Source of the DNA: Porphyra umbilicalis
Taxonomy: Eukaryota > Rhodophyta > Bangiophyceae > Bangiales > Bangiaceae
NCBI GenBank assembly: GCA_002049455.2
Contig: KV918792.1
Coordinates: forward strand, 124,001-188,000
DNA length: 64,000 nt
Reading direction: 5' to 3'
Each line of letters opens with the position of its first letter. Positions within the stretch are counted from its first letter, which is position 1. Shown piece by piece: positions 10,497-20,826 of the stretch. The notes beneath the pieces are model-generated. The model had not been told where the DNA came from and searched no databases. It saw only the letters and a list, made by a program, of their open reading frames with translations. The translations under genes and the position numbers were made by a program.

Positions 10497-11133
10497 CCAG
10501 GCACGTGCGTTCAATACCCTGGCCTTCAGGGCGGTGGCACGCTTGGCGACGCATCGACACCGGGCACGCCGGCCGACTCCATAGCCGCGAGCGCGCACGG
10601 GGGCACGTACAGCCATGTTGCCGTGGCGGGGGAGACGTGGGGCGGGGAAAAGGGTGCCGCCGCCGGCACCGCAGCGGCGCCGGCTCGCCGGCGTCGCGCG
10701 ACGCCGACGGGAGGGGCCTTCACTCCGCCGCGCAGCGCACCTCTAACCGCGCCGGTAGATGGCAGGCCGACGGGCCGCCGCAACAGAAGTCGGCGCTCAG
10801 GCACGATCACCCACGGGTCATCGCGGGCGCGTTCAACCCCGGTAGTCGCTGCGCGCGGTCGCCGCGCCCAACTCGGGGCGGTGGGGGGTGGTAGGAAGGC
10901 AGGCACCGTCCGGGGCCTGTGACCCTTGTGGCAGGACAGTCCTTCTCAGCCACGTAACTCTATTCGCTTTTAGCGTCATCGCGACCCTTCAAACGTCGAC
11001 ACGCCCTCAGATCCCTGAGGACACGAATGCAGACTGCCATCTCTGAAACGGAGAGCAAGTCCCGTGATCTGAGTAAAATATATGTGTGCATCACTACACT
11101 TTGAGAGCACCCTGTCCTAAAGGTCAGGGAATT
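10497..11133 (+). repeat. Interspersed repeat copy A (inverted partner of copy B)
   Basis: 637 bp beginning CCAGGCACGTGCG and ending near GTCAGGGAATT. The two ends are loosely inverted (AATACCCTGGCCTT against AATTCCCTGACCTT). A diverged copy lies inverted at 13203-13915. Both copies keep an open frame (10526-10906 minus here; 13566-13886 plus there) ending with the shared peptide TATWLYVPPCALAA and a Pro-rich tail. I recognise no family; it could be a non-autonomous element or a duplicated gene end. Confidence 0.7.
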
Positions 11134-11159
11134 TCTGTACGACAAAGAAATAGCAGATT
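11134..11159 (+). repeat. 26-bp direct repeat, right copy
   Basis: Exact copy of 10471-10496, immediately after repeat copy A. Copy B lacks such matching flanks. Confidence 0.8.
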
Positions 11160-11208
11160 ACCCCTTTCCTGGCACTCTCGACCAATCGGAAGGCTGCTTC
11201 ACGATCCG

Positions 11209-11957
11209 TAAGAGCATTGTTAACAATGAGATGCTATCCCCATATTCAAGCCACGTTGCACAACGTGTCCCATTAAGCACCTGAAGTCCGATGTAAGACC
11301 ACTTTTTAGACTAAGAAGCCCTTTTTTTGTTCGGGCCATGGAAATCGAACTACCTACTTGATTCTGGCTTCCGCTGACCAAGAATAGCTGTGCGGCTATC
11401 GCTTTTCTATTTCGAGTCGGAATAGCTTTTAGGATAGCCGAGGCTATCTCACGGGGGCCTCTGATTGGCCCATGTGATGGATCAACGACCCGTTTCACAG
11501 CAAATAGTAGCACGTGGCTGCAACGTGTGCGCCACGTCTGCAAGATTGACTGCCAGTTTCTTCTGGGCAGAGGTGGTGGGAACGTCCGCAAGAGCTGTCG
11601 TGCATGGCAATGGTCCTACAGTGACGTCCTTCTAGGCGTGGTCGTCATCAAGCGCTGCACATTTTGACCTGCTTCTTTGTCCGTCTGCCGACGAGCGTTC
11701 TCTGCGCCTTCGTTATGATTGATACGGCTGCTCACCACAGTTGTCATCTGCCGCTGCAATGAATCAAGTCCTGGCAGAAAATATCGTCTTGATCGGGCCC
11801 AGACAAGGCCTGGTGTAAGGAAACCTGCGGGAACTTAGGCTCATGACAGCACAGCAGCCAACCGCTGACGTACATGTGGCTGTCTAAGGACGCGGACTTG
11901 GTTCTAGAATGGAATAGCCGATAGCGATAGCCTGAGTTGTTGGCAATGCTCTAAGAC
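11209..11957. mobile_element. Possible non-autonomous TIR element
   Basis: The ends are imperfect inverted repeats: AGAGCATTGTTAACAA with GATGCTATCC at the left, and AGAGCATTGCCAACAA with GGCTATCGC at the right (read inward). GGCTATC/GATAGCC words recur below each end (near 11393, 11428, 11912), as subterminal motifs do. TA flanks both ends. No transposase is encoded, and the family is not assignable by eye. Confidence 0.35.
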
Positions 11958-13202
11958 CGCCCTGCACTGGGGGTGTGCAGGGCCGCCCCCTTTGCATGCA
12001 AATAGCGCCGATTGAGCGGCGTCTCAAACAAAGCGTCGGCGTGCTCCTATAGCCAGGTGAAATCATGTGCTGTCTCGAGACAATCTGAAAGACACCCCTC
12101 AGCGACCACAGTCGGGGCTTCCTGCCCAAGTGAAACCTCATGCCCCCCAGGCAAGGTGGGCGGGAGGTCGGCACAGCTCGTTGCTGACAGCCGCCGCCTC
12201 CGGGTGCGCCCTCTTAGCGTACCCCCTCGGCCACGACTGGGCGCTCTCTGCCTTTTCCAAGTCCGCGACTCACCCTTCTTTCCCCTGCAACGGGCCGGCG
12301 GGGGGGAGGGACCAGGGGGAGGGACCAGGGGGAGGGGTAGCGGAGGGAGACGAGCCGGGGGAAGGGGGAGCGGGCGTGGGGGGAGCGCGGGGATGAGGCC
12401 GTGGCGGGGGCGGTGTGTATCTGTGAGTGATATGCCTGTAGGTGTGGACGTCAGTCGAACTGCCAGTATGTATGATGTTATCTGTGTGCAGCGCATCTGA
12501 CACGCGCATCTGTCTCTCTGCGCGGCGTTACCTTCTCTGCTGCTTCTTTGTGCATGATGTGCTTTCGGCGTGTGCCATGGTCCTCGTCGTTGCTTTTTTT
12601 CTCAGATTTCCTGTGCGCGCGTGTATGGTGTGATGGAAGGGACCAGGGGAAGGGGGACCGGGCGTGGTGGAAGCGTGGGGATGAGGCCGTGGCGGCGGCG
12701 ATGGCGACAACCCGGGTGGGCAGTGGGGAACGGGGTGGGGAGCTGTGAGGCGGCGGAGGCGGTTGCGGCGGCGAGGGTGTGCTGTGGTGGCGTCGGGGGT
12801 GCGCGGTGATTGCTGTGTTGACGGTAGTTGCGGTGTTGGACGTGTGCGTCGTGGGGAAGCGTGCGTGGCGGCGGCAGCGGTGGCGGCGGCGGGGATGTGT
12901 GGCGGTTGTGGCGGCGGTGGCCGCCGTGGTGGCCCGGCTGCGCGTTGAGGCACGGGGAGGGGGGCTGGCAGTGGGGACGGGCGGGCCGCGTTGGCAGGGT
13001 GCACGAGGCCTTGAGCGGGAGAAGTAAACGGAACGCTAGTATGCGTCGTTCTCTTTCTGTGAAGCCACCGACGTGCACGCCATCATTGGAGTGACTGCCA
13101 GAACATTGCTGAAGGTAAGACGTTGCAGAGGTGGGCTCCTGATCCTTATTCGATCGCTTGCAAGATTTCTCAGGACAAGTCTACATATCCTTATCAACCT
13201 GT
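11958..13202. repeat. Purine-rich low-complexity DNA with an internal duplication
   Basis: No gene. A GGGGGAGGGACC-type tract at about 12300-12415 is echoed at about 12640-12705; the two share the end GGGGATGAGGCCGTGGCGG. GCG/GGC-rich DNA follows to 12960. A hairpin GCCCTGCAC/GTGCAGGGC lies near 11963-11987. Frames here are shadows of the composition. Confidence 0.55.
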
Positions 13203-13915
13203 ATTCCCTGGCCTTTAGGACAGGGTGCTCTCAAAGTGTAGTGATGCACACATATACTTAGATCACGGGACCTGCTCTCCGTTTCAGAGGTGGCAGTCTG
13301 CATTCGTGTCGTCAGGGATCTGAGGGCGTGTCAGTGTTGGCAGGGTCGCGATGACGCTAAAAGCGAATGGAGTTACGTGGCCGAGAAGGACTGTCCTGCC
13401 ACAGGGGTCACTGGGCCCGGACGGCGCCTGCCCCCGTACCCTCTCTACCGCCCCGAGTTGCGCGCGGTGACCGCGCGCAGTGACTTCCGGGGCTTGACGC
13501 GCTCACGATGACCCGCGGGTGATCGTGCCTGCGCGCCGACTTCTGTTGCGGCGGCGCGTCGGCGGTTGCTGACGCCATCAAGCGGCGCGGTTACAGGCGC
13601 CTCGTCGCGCGGCGATCAGTCCCGCCCGCCCGCCCGTGCGCCGTGTCGGCCGCCCTGCCCGCCGTGCGCAGGTGCGCTGCGTGGTGGAGTGACGACCTCG
13701 CCCGTGGGCGCCGCGCGACGCCGGCGGGCCGCCGCCGCTGCGGTGGCGGAGGCGGCACCTCTGTCCCCGCCCGACGCCCTCCCCACCACGGCAACGTGGC
13801 TGTACGTGCCCCCGTGCGCGCTTGCGGCCATTGAGCCGGCCGGCGTGCCCGGTGTCAATGCGTCGCCAAGCGCGCCACCGCCCTGAAGGTCAGGGTATTG
13901 CACGCACGTGCCTGG
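13203..13915 (-). repeat. Interspersed repeat copy B (inverted relative to copy A)
   Basis: About 713 bp, the reverse-complement relative of 10497-11133, with matching outer (CCAGGCACGTGCG, read on the minus strand) and inner (AGGACAGGGTGCTC on the plus strand) ends. It is about 75 bp longer than copy A and its flanks do not match each other. Confidence 0.7.
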
Positions 13916-15036
13916 AATTGAAAATATGACAAAGCAGATCGCTGCACGAAGGTCGAGAAGTTGAGTGCACGTTATCTGTTACCAGTACCAAATTTGGCGC
14001 CTTACGATAAGATCCTCATTAGGGCTGTTCACATAAGGCTGTTTAGATGGCTTACATCTTGAAAGGCCATTTAAGCGGGAAAAACAATCGAGCTGTTAAC
14101 TTGGGACGCAATAAAAGCACCAGACACTTCTCAGAAAAACACCATTTTCTGTGACGGATCTCAACAACAATACGTGATCTCCAGTGCACATCCGTGCAGA
14201 TCGTGCTACATATTCCAGAAATGTGCAGGTGTTAACAGGACTTACTTCTTCCGAGAGCAACCCGCCGCCGCCGACGCGCCGCGCGTGCGGCCACGCCACG
14301 CGAGCCGCCGCCGCCGCGTTTGTCACGCCACGGCGGCGGCGGCGGCGGCGGCAGTGGCGGCAGCACTCCGCGCGCGGCCGTACCGCAGTGGCGCCGCCGG
14401 CGTTGCGCGGCGGCGACCGGCGCGCCGCCGCCCGCGCAACACGCGCACCCCCCCCCCCACCCGCGACAAACGCGCTGCCCTTGCCGCCGCCGCGCCCCGC
14501 CGCCGTGGCTACCCTCCGCTGCGCGGAGGGAGGCCCGTGTTAACGTCCATGCCATCAAAGAGGAGGGGGGTGGGGGGGGCGGGGGGGAGCGGCGGGTCGT
14601 AGCAGGCATGGCTCTTAGGTCGGGCGACCTGCACCCAGTCGCTCGCGGGCAGTCGTCTGCACGTGGTGATCGCCGCCTGGCGCCTGCTTGAGAGCCATGT
14701 CCGCGTCGTGACAGCACCGCTGGGTCGGAGAGTGGGGCGCCCAGGCGAGGGGGGGGGGGTTGCGCGAGAGAGAGAGAGGGACAGGCGCATCACGGCCACG
14801 ACAAAGCAGCAACGAGAAACTCGCGCGGTGGGGCGAGGTGCCCAAGCGCTGCCAGATCCGGCGTGGCACGCAATTGAAGCCGCAACCAAACAAATGGTCA
14901 AAAATTAGACCAACTACAGTGCGAACTTGTTTTGCATTTATTCTTCTCAAGTGTACTTGCATACGTGCGACGGATAATGAGAAGCGGAACAGAGCGTTCC
15001 GGACTCTGATCTCATGCCAAGGGGATAACAGCTCTT
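13916..15036. other. No gene; CGG-rich stretch
   Basis: A (CGG)n run near 14331-14352 sits inside about 500 bp of extreme GC content; its Arg/Ala-rich frames on both strands mirror each other and are not credible genes. The flanks (13919-14230 and 14880-15030) are ordinary AT-richer spacer. Confidence 0.45.
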
Positions 15037-15662
15037 ACGGTGCGTGTCCCAAAAATGAGGTATCGCGGTTTTTTTTTTCTCGGCCCACTGGCCTTTTACA
15101 ACGTTCCAATAATGTAATGTGACCCACTTGGTCCCACTGTGCTTCCAGAACGGCCCCTGACAATGTTAGCAGAGGCAGTACCTCCTGACGTGTCATGGGG
15201 GAAAGTGTCATTCGTTGCAGCTTCGACAGGTGACGATCACGCGCCCCAATCGAATGCACGGATACTACAGCAGGCATGTGCTGACAGTTCGTGCACGAAG
15301 AAAAGGGCACGACCTTACCAGTAAAAATGTGAAAAAGACCGCCATGTAGCCCCCTGTGAGGAAAACACGATTTGGGACACCCTTCATCGAAGCTCCAGTT
15401 AGCACATGAGCTTTGGCATTGCAAACCTGTATCCCCAAGAACCTGAAAAAGACTGGCTCCAAGATCGGGGCTATCTGAGAGGTCCACAGAACAGTGCCCA
15501 CAGACGGGTACTAAGGAGTTGTCATCCAAGAACGTGTCGGGAGAGGCTCTTTCCATGGAGGCCAGTCGAGAATTTTCTCGTACCTCACCCCACCTGCCTC
15601 CGTGCAGTGATGCGTCAGTCCTTCAGAAGACGCGCATGTCTCATTTTTGGGACACGCACCAT
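15037..15662. mobile_element. MITE-like element with TA target sites, Tc1/mariner-like
   Basis: The inverted ends match for 21 bases beginning GGTGCGTGTCCC (left from 15039, right ending 15660). One more base on each side plus a flanking TA gives TA-CGGTGCG... and ...CGCACCA-TA, the TA duplication known from Tc1/mariner elements; GTGTCCCAAAA-type ends also occur in that superfamily. It is about 620 bp long. A 173-codon minus-strand frame fills most of it, but I cannot match it to a transposase, so I call it non-autonomous. Confidence 0.65.
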
Positions 15663-16619
15663 ATACAAGAGAACGGAAGGGCTTACGTTAGCATCCCTAT
15701 TGTTTGCGCGAGCTTCAGTTTTGACTGAGACACACAGTTCGACTCAGCTCATCGAGATCTGTCCTATGAGGCTGTCTCCACATCAAAAAGACCGAATACC
15801 AAGAACTGATCGTGACATGCATTCTGGCATATTTCTCATCGACTTTGAGAATCGGGCTTGACGGCCCCGTCCAGGGGGATTTCTGAGAGACTTTAGAAAT
15901 GTAGAAAACTTCAGCCGGCCATATCTCTGATTAACCGATCTCAAGTGCATTGAGGATCTGATCGCAAGGCGCCACAAATAGAATGTCATGACCAGAAGTG
16001 CAGAGAAACCCAGAAGCGATCCGTTCGAGCTCGTTTTTCTCAATTTCGCGATGTGCAGTGCCCGATTCCCCATCCAAAGAGTTACTTGGATCTGCTTCCT
16101 CGACCGAGGCCGGTCAAAAGTCACCACACTATTGTGCCGTTTTTTCCCGGCCCTCGTCACGTCCGCGGAGAAATCACGCTATCTCATTGGGCCAGCATAA
16201 TTTCTCCTCTTGTGGCAGGCCCGTGCTTATTGTAGCCCCCGTACTGCTCCCATCTGTTCCGCCTCCTCAGCGGCGTCGGCGGCACGAGGTGTGACCCTGC
16301 TTTTCTGCGTTATAACTACCATAGTTCACAGTAGTTGAGATTCAACTATTGTAGATTGTGTCCACACCATCGACGTCACGACCAGACCGACGGTCGTCTT
16401 GTTCACGACAGACAGCGACAGAAGGTGACTTGGACATCAAAATTGCGATGAGTCGGTGACATCGCAATACGCCGAGCTTCACGCAGCACTCTGCTATTCG
16501 CTTTAAGAGTGCAAAAAAATCCGTCACTTGCACAGTGTGTTGTGCGACAGCACGAATCGGTCGACTCGCCCGAAGCCGCCCATGTCTCTCGAGCGGGCCA
16601 CCTCGACACAAAGGACTCC
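15663..16619. other. No gene recognised
   Basis: AT-richer than the rest of the window, with short frames on both strands but no motif and no ordered repeat that I can define. Confidence 0.4.
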
Positions 16620-16860
16620 GGGTGGAACTGGGGACCACGTCATCGGCTGGAAACGCCCATCCAAAGCCCATCCAAAGCGCAGCGGCATTCCATCCAAAAC
16701 TCTGTGGTATGGCCTTGAATGGGCAGGAGAAGCCCATCCGTCGACAACTAAAGAGTGACGAGACAACATCCAAGGCCCATCTAAATCCCGTTTGGATGGG
16801 GTTTCTGCCGGCCGTGACGATGGCATCATCGTCGTGGCCCGCCGACTGCCCATCCGAGCC
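16620..16860. repeat. GGATGGGC-family dispersed repeat, copy 2
   Basis: Many GCCCATCC/GGATGGG words. The segment CTGGAAACGCCCATCCAAAG matches, inverted, the GGATGGGC block inside the tandem units (near 20205-20240), and 16796-16838 matches, inverted, 8893-8935. An open minus-strand frame through this stretch reflects the repeat. Confidence 0.6.
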
Positions 16861-16950
16861 CCACGCCCAGTTAAACCATCGCTTCTGGGTCTCTGCAATA
16901 CAGCCTGCTTCGATAATATATCTGCGACGTGCAGAAATATGAATGGAGTA

Positions 16951-16972
16951 GGGGGTCGCGGACGCGACCCCC
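16951..16972. repeat. 22-bp perfect hairpin
   Basis: GGGGGTCGCG and CGCGACCCCC flank a GA loop. It lies about 160 bp before the transposase-like frame; whether it belongs to that element's end is unknown. Confidence 0.7.
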
Positions 16973-17134
16973 AAAATTGCGGTGTCTGGGACACTGTGAG
17001 AGGGGTGCGACCCCCCGCGATTGCGAGCTACTCGGAGAGTGCATGCCAAGTTCATACCGCCCCTGCGGTGCACGGCGGCCGACGGCGTGTGGACTCCTGC
17101 TCGCCCGAACCGCCTGTGATGCTCAGATCACGGA

Positions 17135-19451
17135 ATGAAGACATCCTGCCGCGCTTCGTATAAAGGTCTCTTCAGAACCCTCTCATCGATTGATCCAGTC
17201 ATCATCCAGCTTTGCACAACGGTATGTCGATTGCACACCATATTGAAGCGTTGTACTTCTTTCTATCTACGGGGTGTCACGAGCACAACGGTCGTTGCCC
17301 GCGCGCCCCCCCCCGTGCGGCATGCAACCTGTGGCGACCTTTTGGTTGCGTGGCGAAATGGGTCAATGTTGGATGACCGGGATGGTCCTGAGATTGAGGC
17401 CATTGCCGCATCCATTTTGCTTCGGAACTCGCCACCGCATGTTCGCCTGCGGCACGCCAATGGGCGGAAGGTCGTGTACGCCCGCAAGATCACCCCCTGC
17501 AAGCGCGTGGTGGGAAGGAGCCAAGGTTATCGGCGCATTTCGCACGGAATTCGTCTGTTGTCGAATTCTGTGGGGGGCCAGGCCAGTGCCGCGGTGGTAG
17601 GTGGAGCAGTGAGCATCTCTCTTGCTGGATATAACTGCCCTGGTAACCGTGGGAGCGGCGCGTTGGCGCCTATCACGGCAACGCCGGAGCAGCAGGTCGG
17701 GCTAATTACGAGGCATGGGGTGAGCCTGGCCGCCTTCAGCGGCATCCGCATTGGTCTGGGTTGGTCTGGTGTCGGTCTTGCGAGTATCCCTGCCCTTTGG
17801 AAATCTCGCAAGCGATTAGCTGGCCTTCCGTCTAAGAGCGTGGTCGTCAAGTCGTCTGTTGCTCATCGACTGAGCATCAGTTCCGCTGTGCATGAGAAGC
17901 TTGCCGCTATCTCGGCATCCAATTCCTTTGTGGAACGGCTCCTGCGGGACGAGAACCTGAATCCAATCCCTCAGACCGAGGCCTACGAGCCACCCTCTGC
18001 CGATGCTCCTGTGTCTGGTAGAGCCGCCCCTTCGGCCAACATCAAAGACGTGCACCTGACCCTCGGACTAGACAAAGGAGGTGATCCCAGCTCAGTGAAG
18101 ATTGTAGTTGGGATCGTGAACCAGACCAAGCCGCAGAAGCTGAGCAACACCATCTTAATCGCAGTTTGCCCCGCGAGCAAGGACAACTACGACAAGGTGG
18201 CCGAAATGCTGGGCGAGCACCAAGAGCAAGTGCGAGAGCTCGTGCGTGAAGGTGCGGTCGTCGGTGGTGTGCGGCGCGCTGTGCGTGTATTCCTGAATGG
18301 GGACTATGAAGCGCTGTGCACGGTGCATGGGCATAACGGCCCGAGTGCAACCATGCTTTGCCTGAACTGCCTAAGCATTAAGGCCCCCAGTGACGCGCAA
18401 GCTGCCCTTGCCGACATCTAAGGCACTTTCCAGGACGTTGACACATCGGAGCCCCCACACTTTCGCTCCGCCTCACACCTGAAGCAGATGGTGGTTGCTG
18501 GAGCTCCGAAGGCTGCACCTGGGCAGCGATTGGCGGACTTGTCGCAAGCAGCCCATCGATCCATCAATCGTCCTCCACTGTTTACCATTGATCCGATGCA
18601 GATCGTGCCGATTCCCTTACACCTGTTGCTGGGGATTACACTACCGCTGCTGCGATTGGCTGTTGAGCTGGTCATCTCCTGTCACTGCCAGGACGATGGG
18701 GAGTCATTCGCCTACGAGCTGGCGGAGACGCTTGGCCGTGTCGTGCGAGTGAGCCCTGTACCCTGCCACGGAGGGTTTTTTTTCGGGCGCCACTGCCATA
18801 AGATCGCGGAGGGACGTGACGCGGTGTGCCGCACCGTCCTTGGCTTGGTCCTAGATTACCAACACCAAGCGTACAAACGCCTGTGGTTGCTGTGGGTTAG
18901 GCTGGGAAGGATTCTGAACAGGGCCGCTGTGGTGCAGGCGGACGAGATCCGGCAGTACCGCACTGATGCGCGCCACTTTTTGCGGCTCATGAAGCGGAGA
19001 TTCCCGTGGGTATCGGTCTCCTCGAAGCTACATATCCTCTTGCACGAAACCCCTGCTTTTATGGAGCGATTTGGAGGCATGGGCTTGTATGGAGAGCAAG
19101 CGGCGGAATCGTGGTATGGCTTTTCTGAGCAAAATGCTGCCAAGTACACCGCGCAGACAGAGGTGAAATCGTGTGCCAACTTGATGCGGGCGATGGCAGT
19201 TGCTCAAAAAGCGAGCGATTCCAACCAAGTACGGGTCCCTAGGGAATTCAGCGAAGGAGGGCGCGAGGAGGGCGCGGAAGAGCGGGTACAAGCGGATGAA
19301 TAAGTTCAAGGGCGGGGGTGATGAGCCGGAGTGCCGGGCTGCAGCTGACAAGGCGATTAAGGAGGGGCGGCAGTGGGCCGAATCGATCTATAAGGAGGGC
19401 GATCGGACTATTGTGACTTTTCTGAAGCGCATGGCGTCTAGTGGGGATTGA
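17135..19451 (+). pseudogene. DDE/RNase H-like DNA transposase, broken; family not assigned
   Basis: A long frame starts with an ATG at 17135 and runs 428 codons to a TAA at 18419-18421; the same frame then continues protein-like to 19303. From about 19200 a lysine/arginine-rich reading in another frame runs to a stop at 19449-19451 and looks like the natural C-terminus. Marks resembling a transposase: LGLDKGG with Asp313, FLNGDYEALC with Asp390, a CLNC pair (409-412), and further on PMQIVPIPLHLLLGIT and LHILLHETPAFMERFG followed by GLYGEQAAESWY, which could supply the third acidic residue. I infer an RNase H-type catalytic core; superfamily assignment needs a search. The first 50-70 residues are doubtful, and a TATAAAG lies at 17159. 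One in-frame stop plus a probable frame change suggest a dead copy. The last 36 codons are shared with every unit of the tandem array. Confidence 0.6.
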
Positions 19452-20099
19452 TATTGATAGGCTGCTAGCGAGTGATTTAGAATCGAATAGCCACTCAGCG
19501 CGCGCCCACCCCCCCCCCCGCGGAAAGGTGGAGAACGCTGACGGTCCCCAAACCACTGACAGCGGGGAGAGGGGAGTGTTGATAGAGATGCGCGTTACAG
19601 CCGGCACGTGCGAAGGGGGTGGGGTGAGGGAGGCGGCGGCGCCAGCCGTGACGATGGTACCTGCCGCTATGGTGAGAGTGTGGGTGGAAAGGGGGCGAGG
19701 GGCGGGCGAGCGGAGACCGCGGAGAGGGGGGCTCCAGCCAGGATCGTAGCCGAGCACGGAGAAAAAAACATCGCAAAGGGGCCCGATTTGACCATCACGA
19801 GGCAGAGTCGTGGTGTTGAGCTCTGATATCGTGTCGAAGGACAGGTGCCGGTCGAACAAGCTTTCCCGGGATTGTTTTGGCATGCAAAGCTGCCACGTCA
19901 TAACATACGCCCCTTGGAGCGGTTCGTCGCAGTGGTCAAAATGTGAACTCTGAAAGCCTGTTTGCGGGAGCCTCCCAGCGCGGCAATATCCTGACACGGC
20001 TGTTTCCAGCCAATAAGAGAGGTGAATTGCTTGTCCAAGCCAACCAGAGGACGTAATTGGCTGATGCGACAACTTTCCCACTGCTTACTAGGCGTGACG

Positions 20100-20240
20100 C
20101 ATCGCGGATGGGCTGTGGATTGTGTCCGCTGGGCTGCGCGATGCGGATGGATGGGGCACCAAAGCCCATCCAAACCCGTCGCGGATGGGACGGATGGGCT
20201 TTTTTTTTTTGGATGGGCATTTCCAGGCAGTGCCGTGGTC
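20100..20240. repeat. GGATGGGC-family block inside the tandem unit
   Basis: Contains CGGATGGGCTG, GCCCATCC, GGATGGGAC and GGATGGGC with a T run between the last two. Present in all nine units; related to the copies at 8890, 16620 and 38020. Confidence 0.6.
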
Positions 20241-20767
20241 GCAGCTCCGCCCGTGAGAGTGCTAACTCGCGAGGCCCGCCGGAGAGACAGCGTGTGATCC
20301 TCGGCAGCCTGGGCCGTTTCATAATCAGAAACCTAGCATTGAAACCATGAGACCACACCGTTGGGTCTCGCACATCGTCTCCTTTGGGAACATCTCTCAT
20401 AGCAGCAATGCAATGGCGCAATCGCCATCGCATTTTTGATTGCACACGTCTCATCGCACAGCCATTTGCGATGGTGCATATCATGTGATCGCACTTCTTC
20501 AATGAGGCTCCAAGAAAGGGGGGCTAGTGAGTGTTTCTCATTTTCGAGTGGGGGTAACACGGGGTCCGAGAACAGGTCAGAGAGCACTGTCTTAACGACG
20601 CGTGCACGACGTGCACATGAGTGTGCTAGCCAATGGGAAGGCGACGACCCAATCACGCCCCAATCACGTCGACCACTTTTGACGGTATTAGAGTGATCGG
20701 GTGACTCGCGCACGAACGGACTTACCGTCCGATTCAATCCCACTTTCCCGATTCGGGCCGATCCGGG

Positions 20768-20826
20768 CCGAGCACGTACACGTGTGCGAGAATTTTGAGA
20801 AATCTCGCACACGTGAACGTGCTCGG
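20768..20826. repeat. Hairpin inside tandem unit 1 (recurs in every unit)
   Basis: Arms 20768-20790 (CCGAGCACGTACACGTGTGC...) and 20804-20826 pair at 22 of 23 positions around a 13-base loop. The same structure recurs every 1,677 bp to the ninth unit (near 34184-34242). It could be a transposon-end structure, a replication or transcription stop, or a protein site. Confidence 0.88.

Noticed and set aside
13566-13886. A small stand-alone gene ending TATWLYVPPCALAA
   Set aside because: It exists only as part of the inverted repeat pair; conservation between two copies is not enough to call a gene, so it is recorded under the repeat.
16342-17073. A 243-codon minus-strand frame
   Set aside because: It starts with GTG and its middle is a translation of the GGATGGGC repeats.
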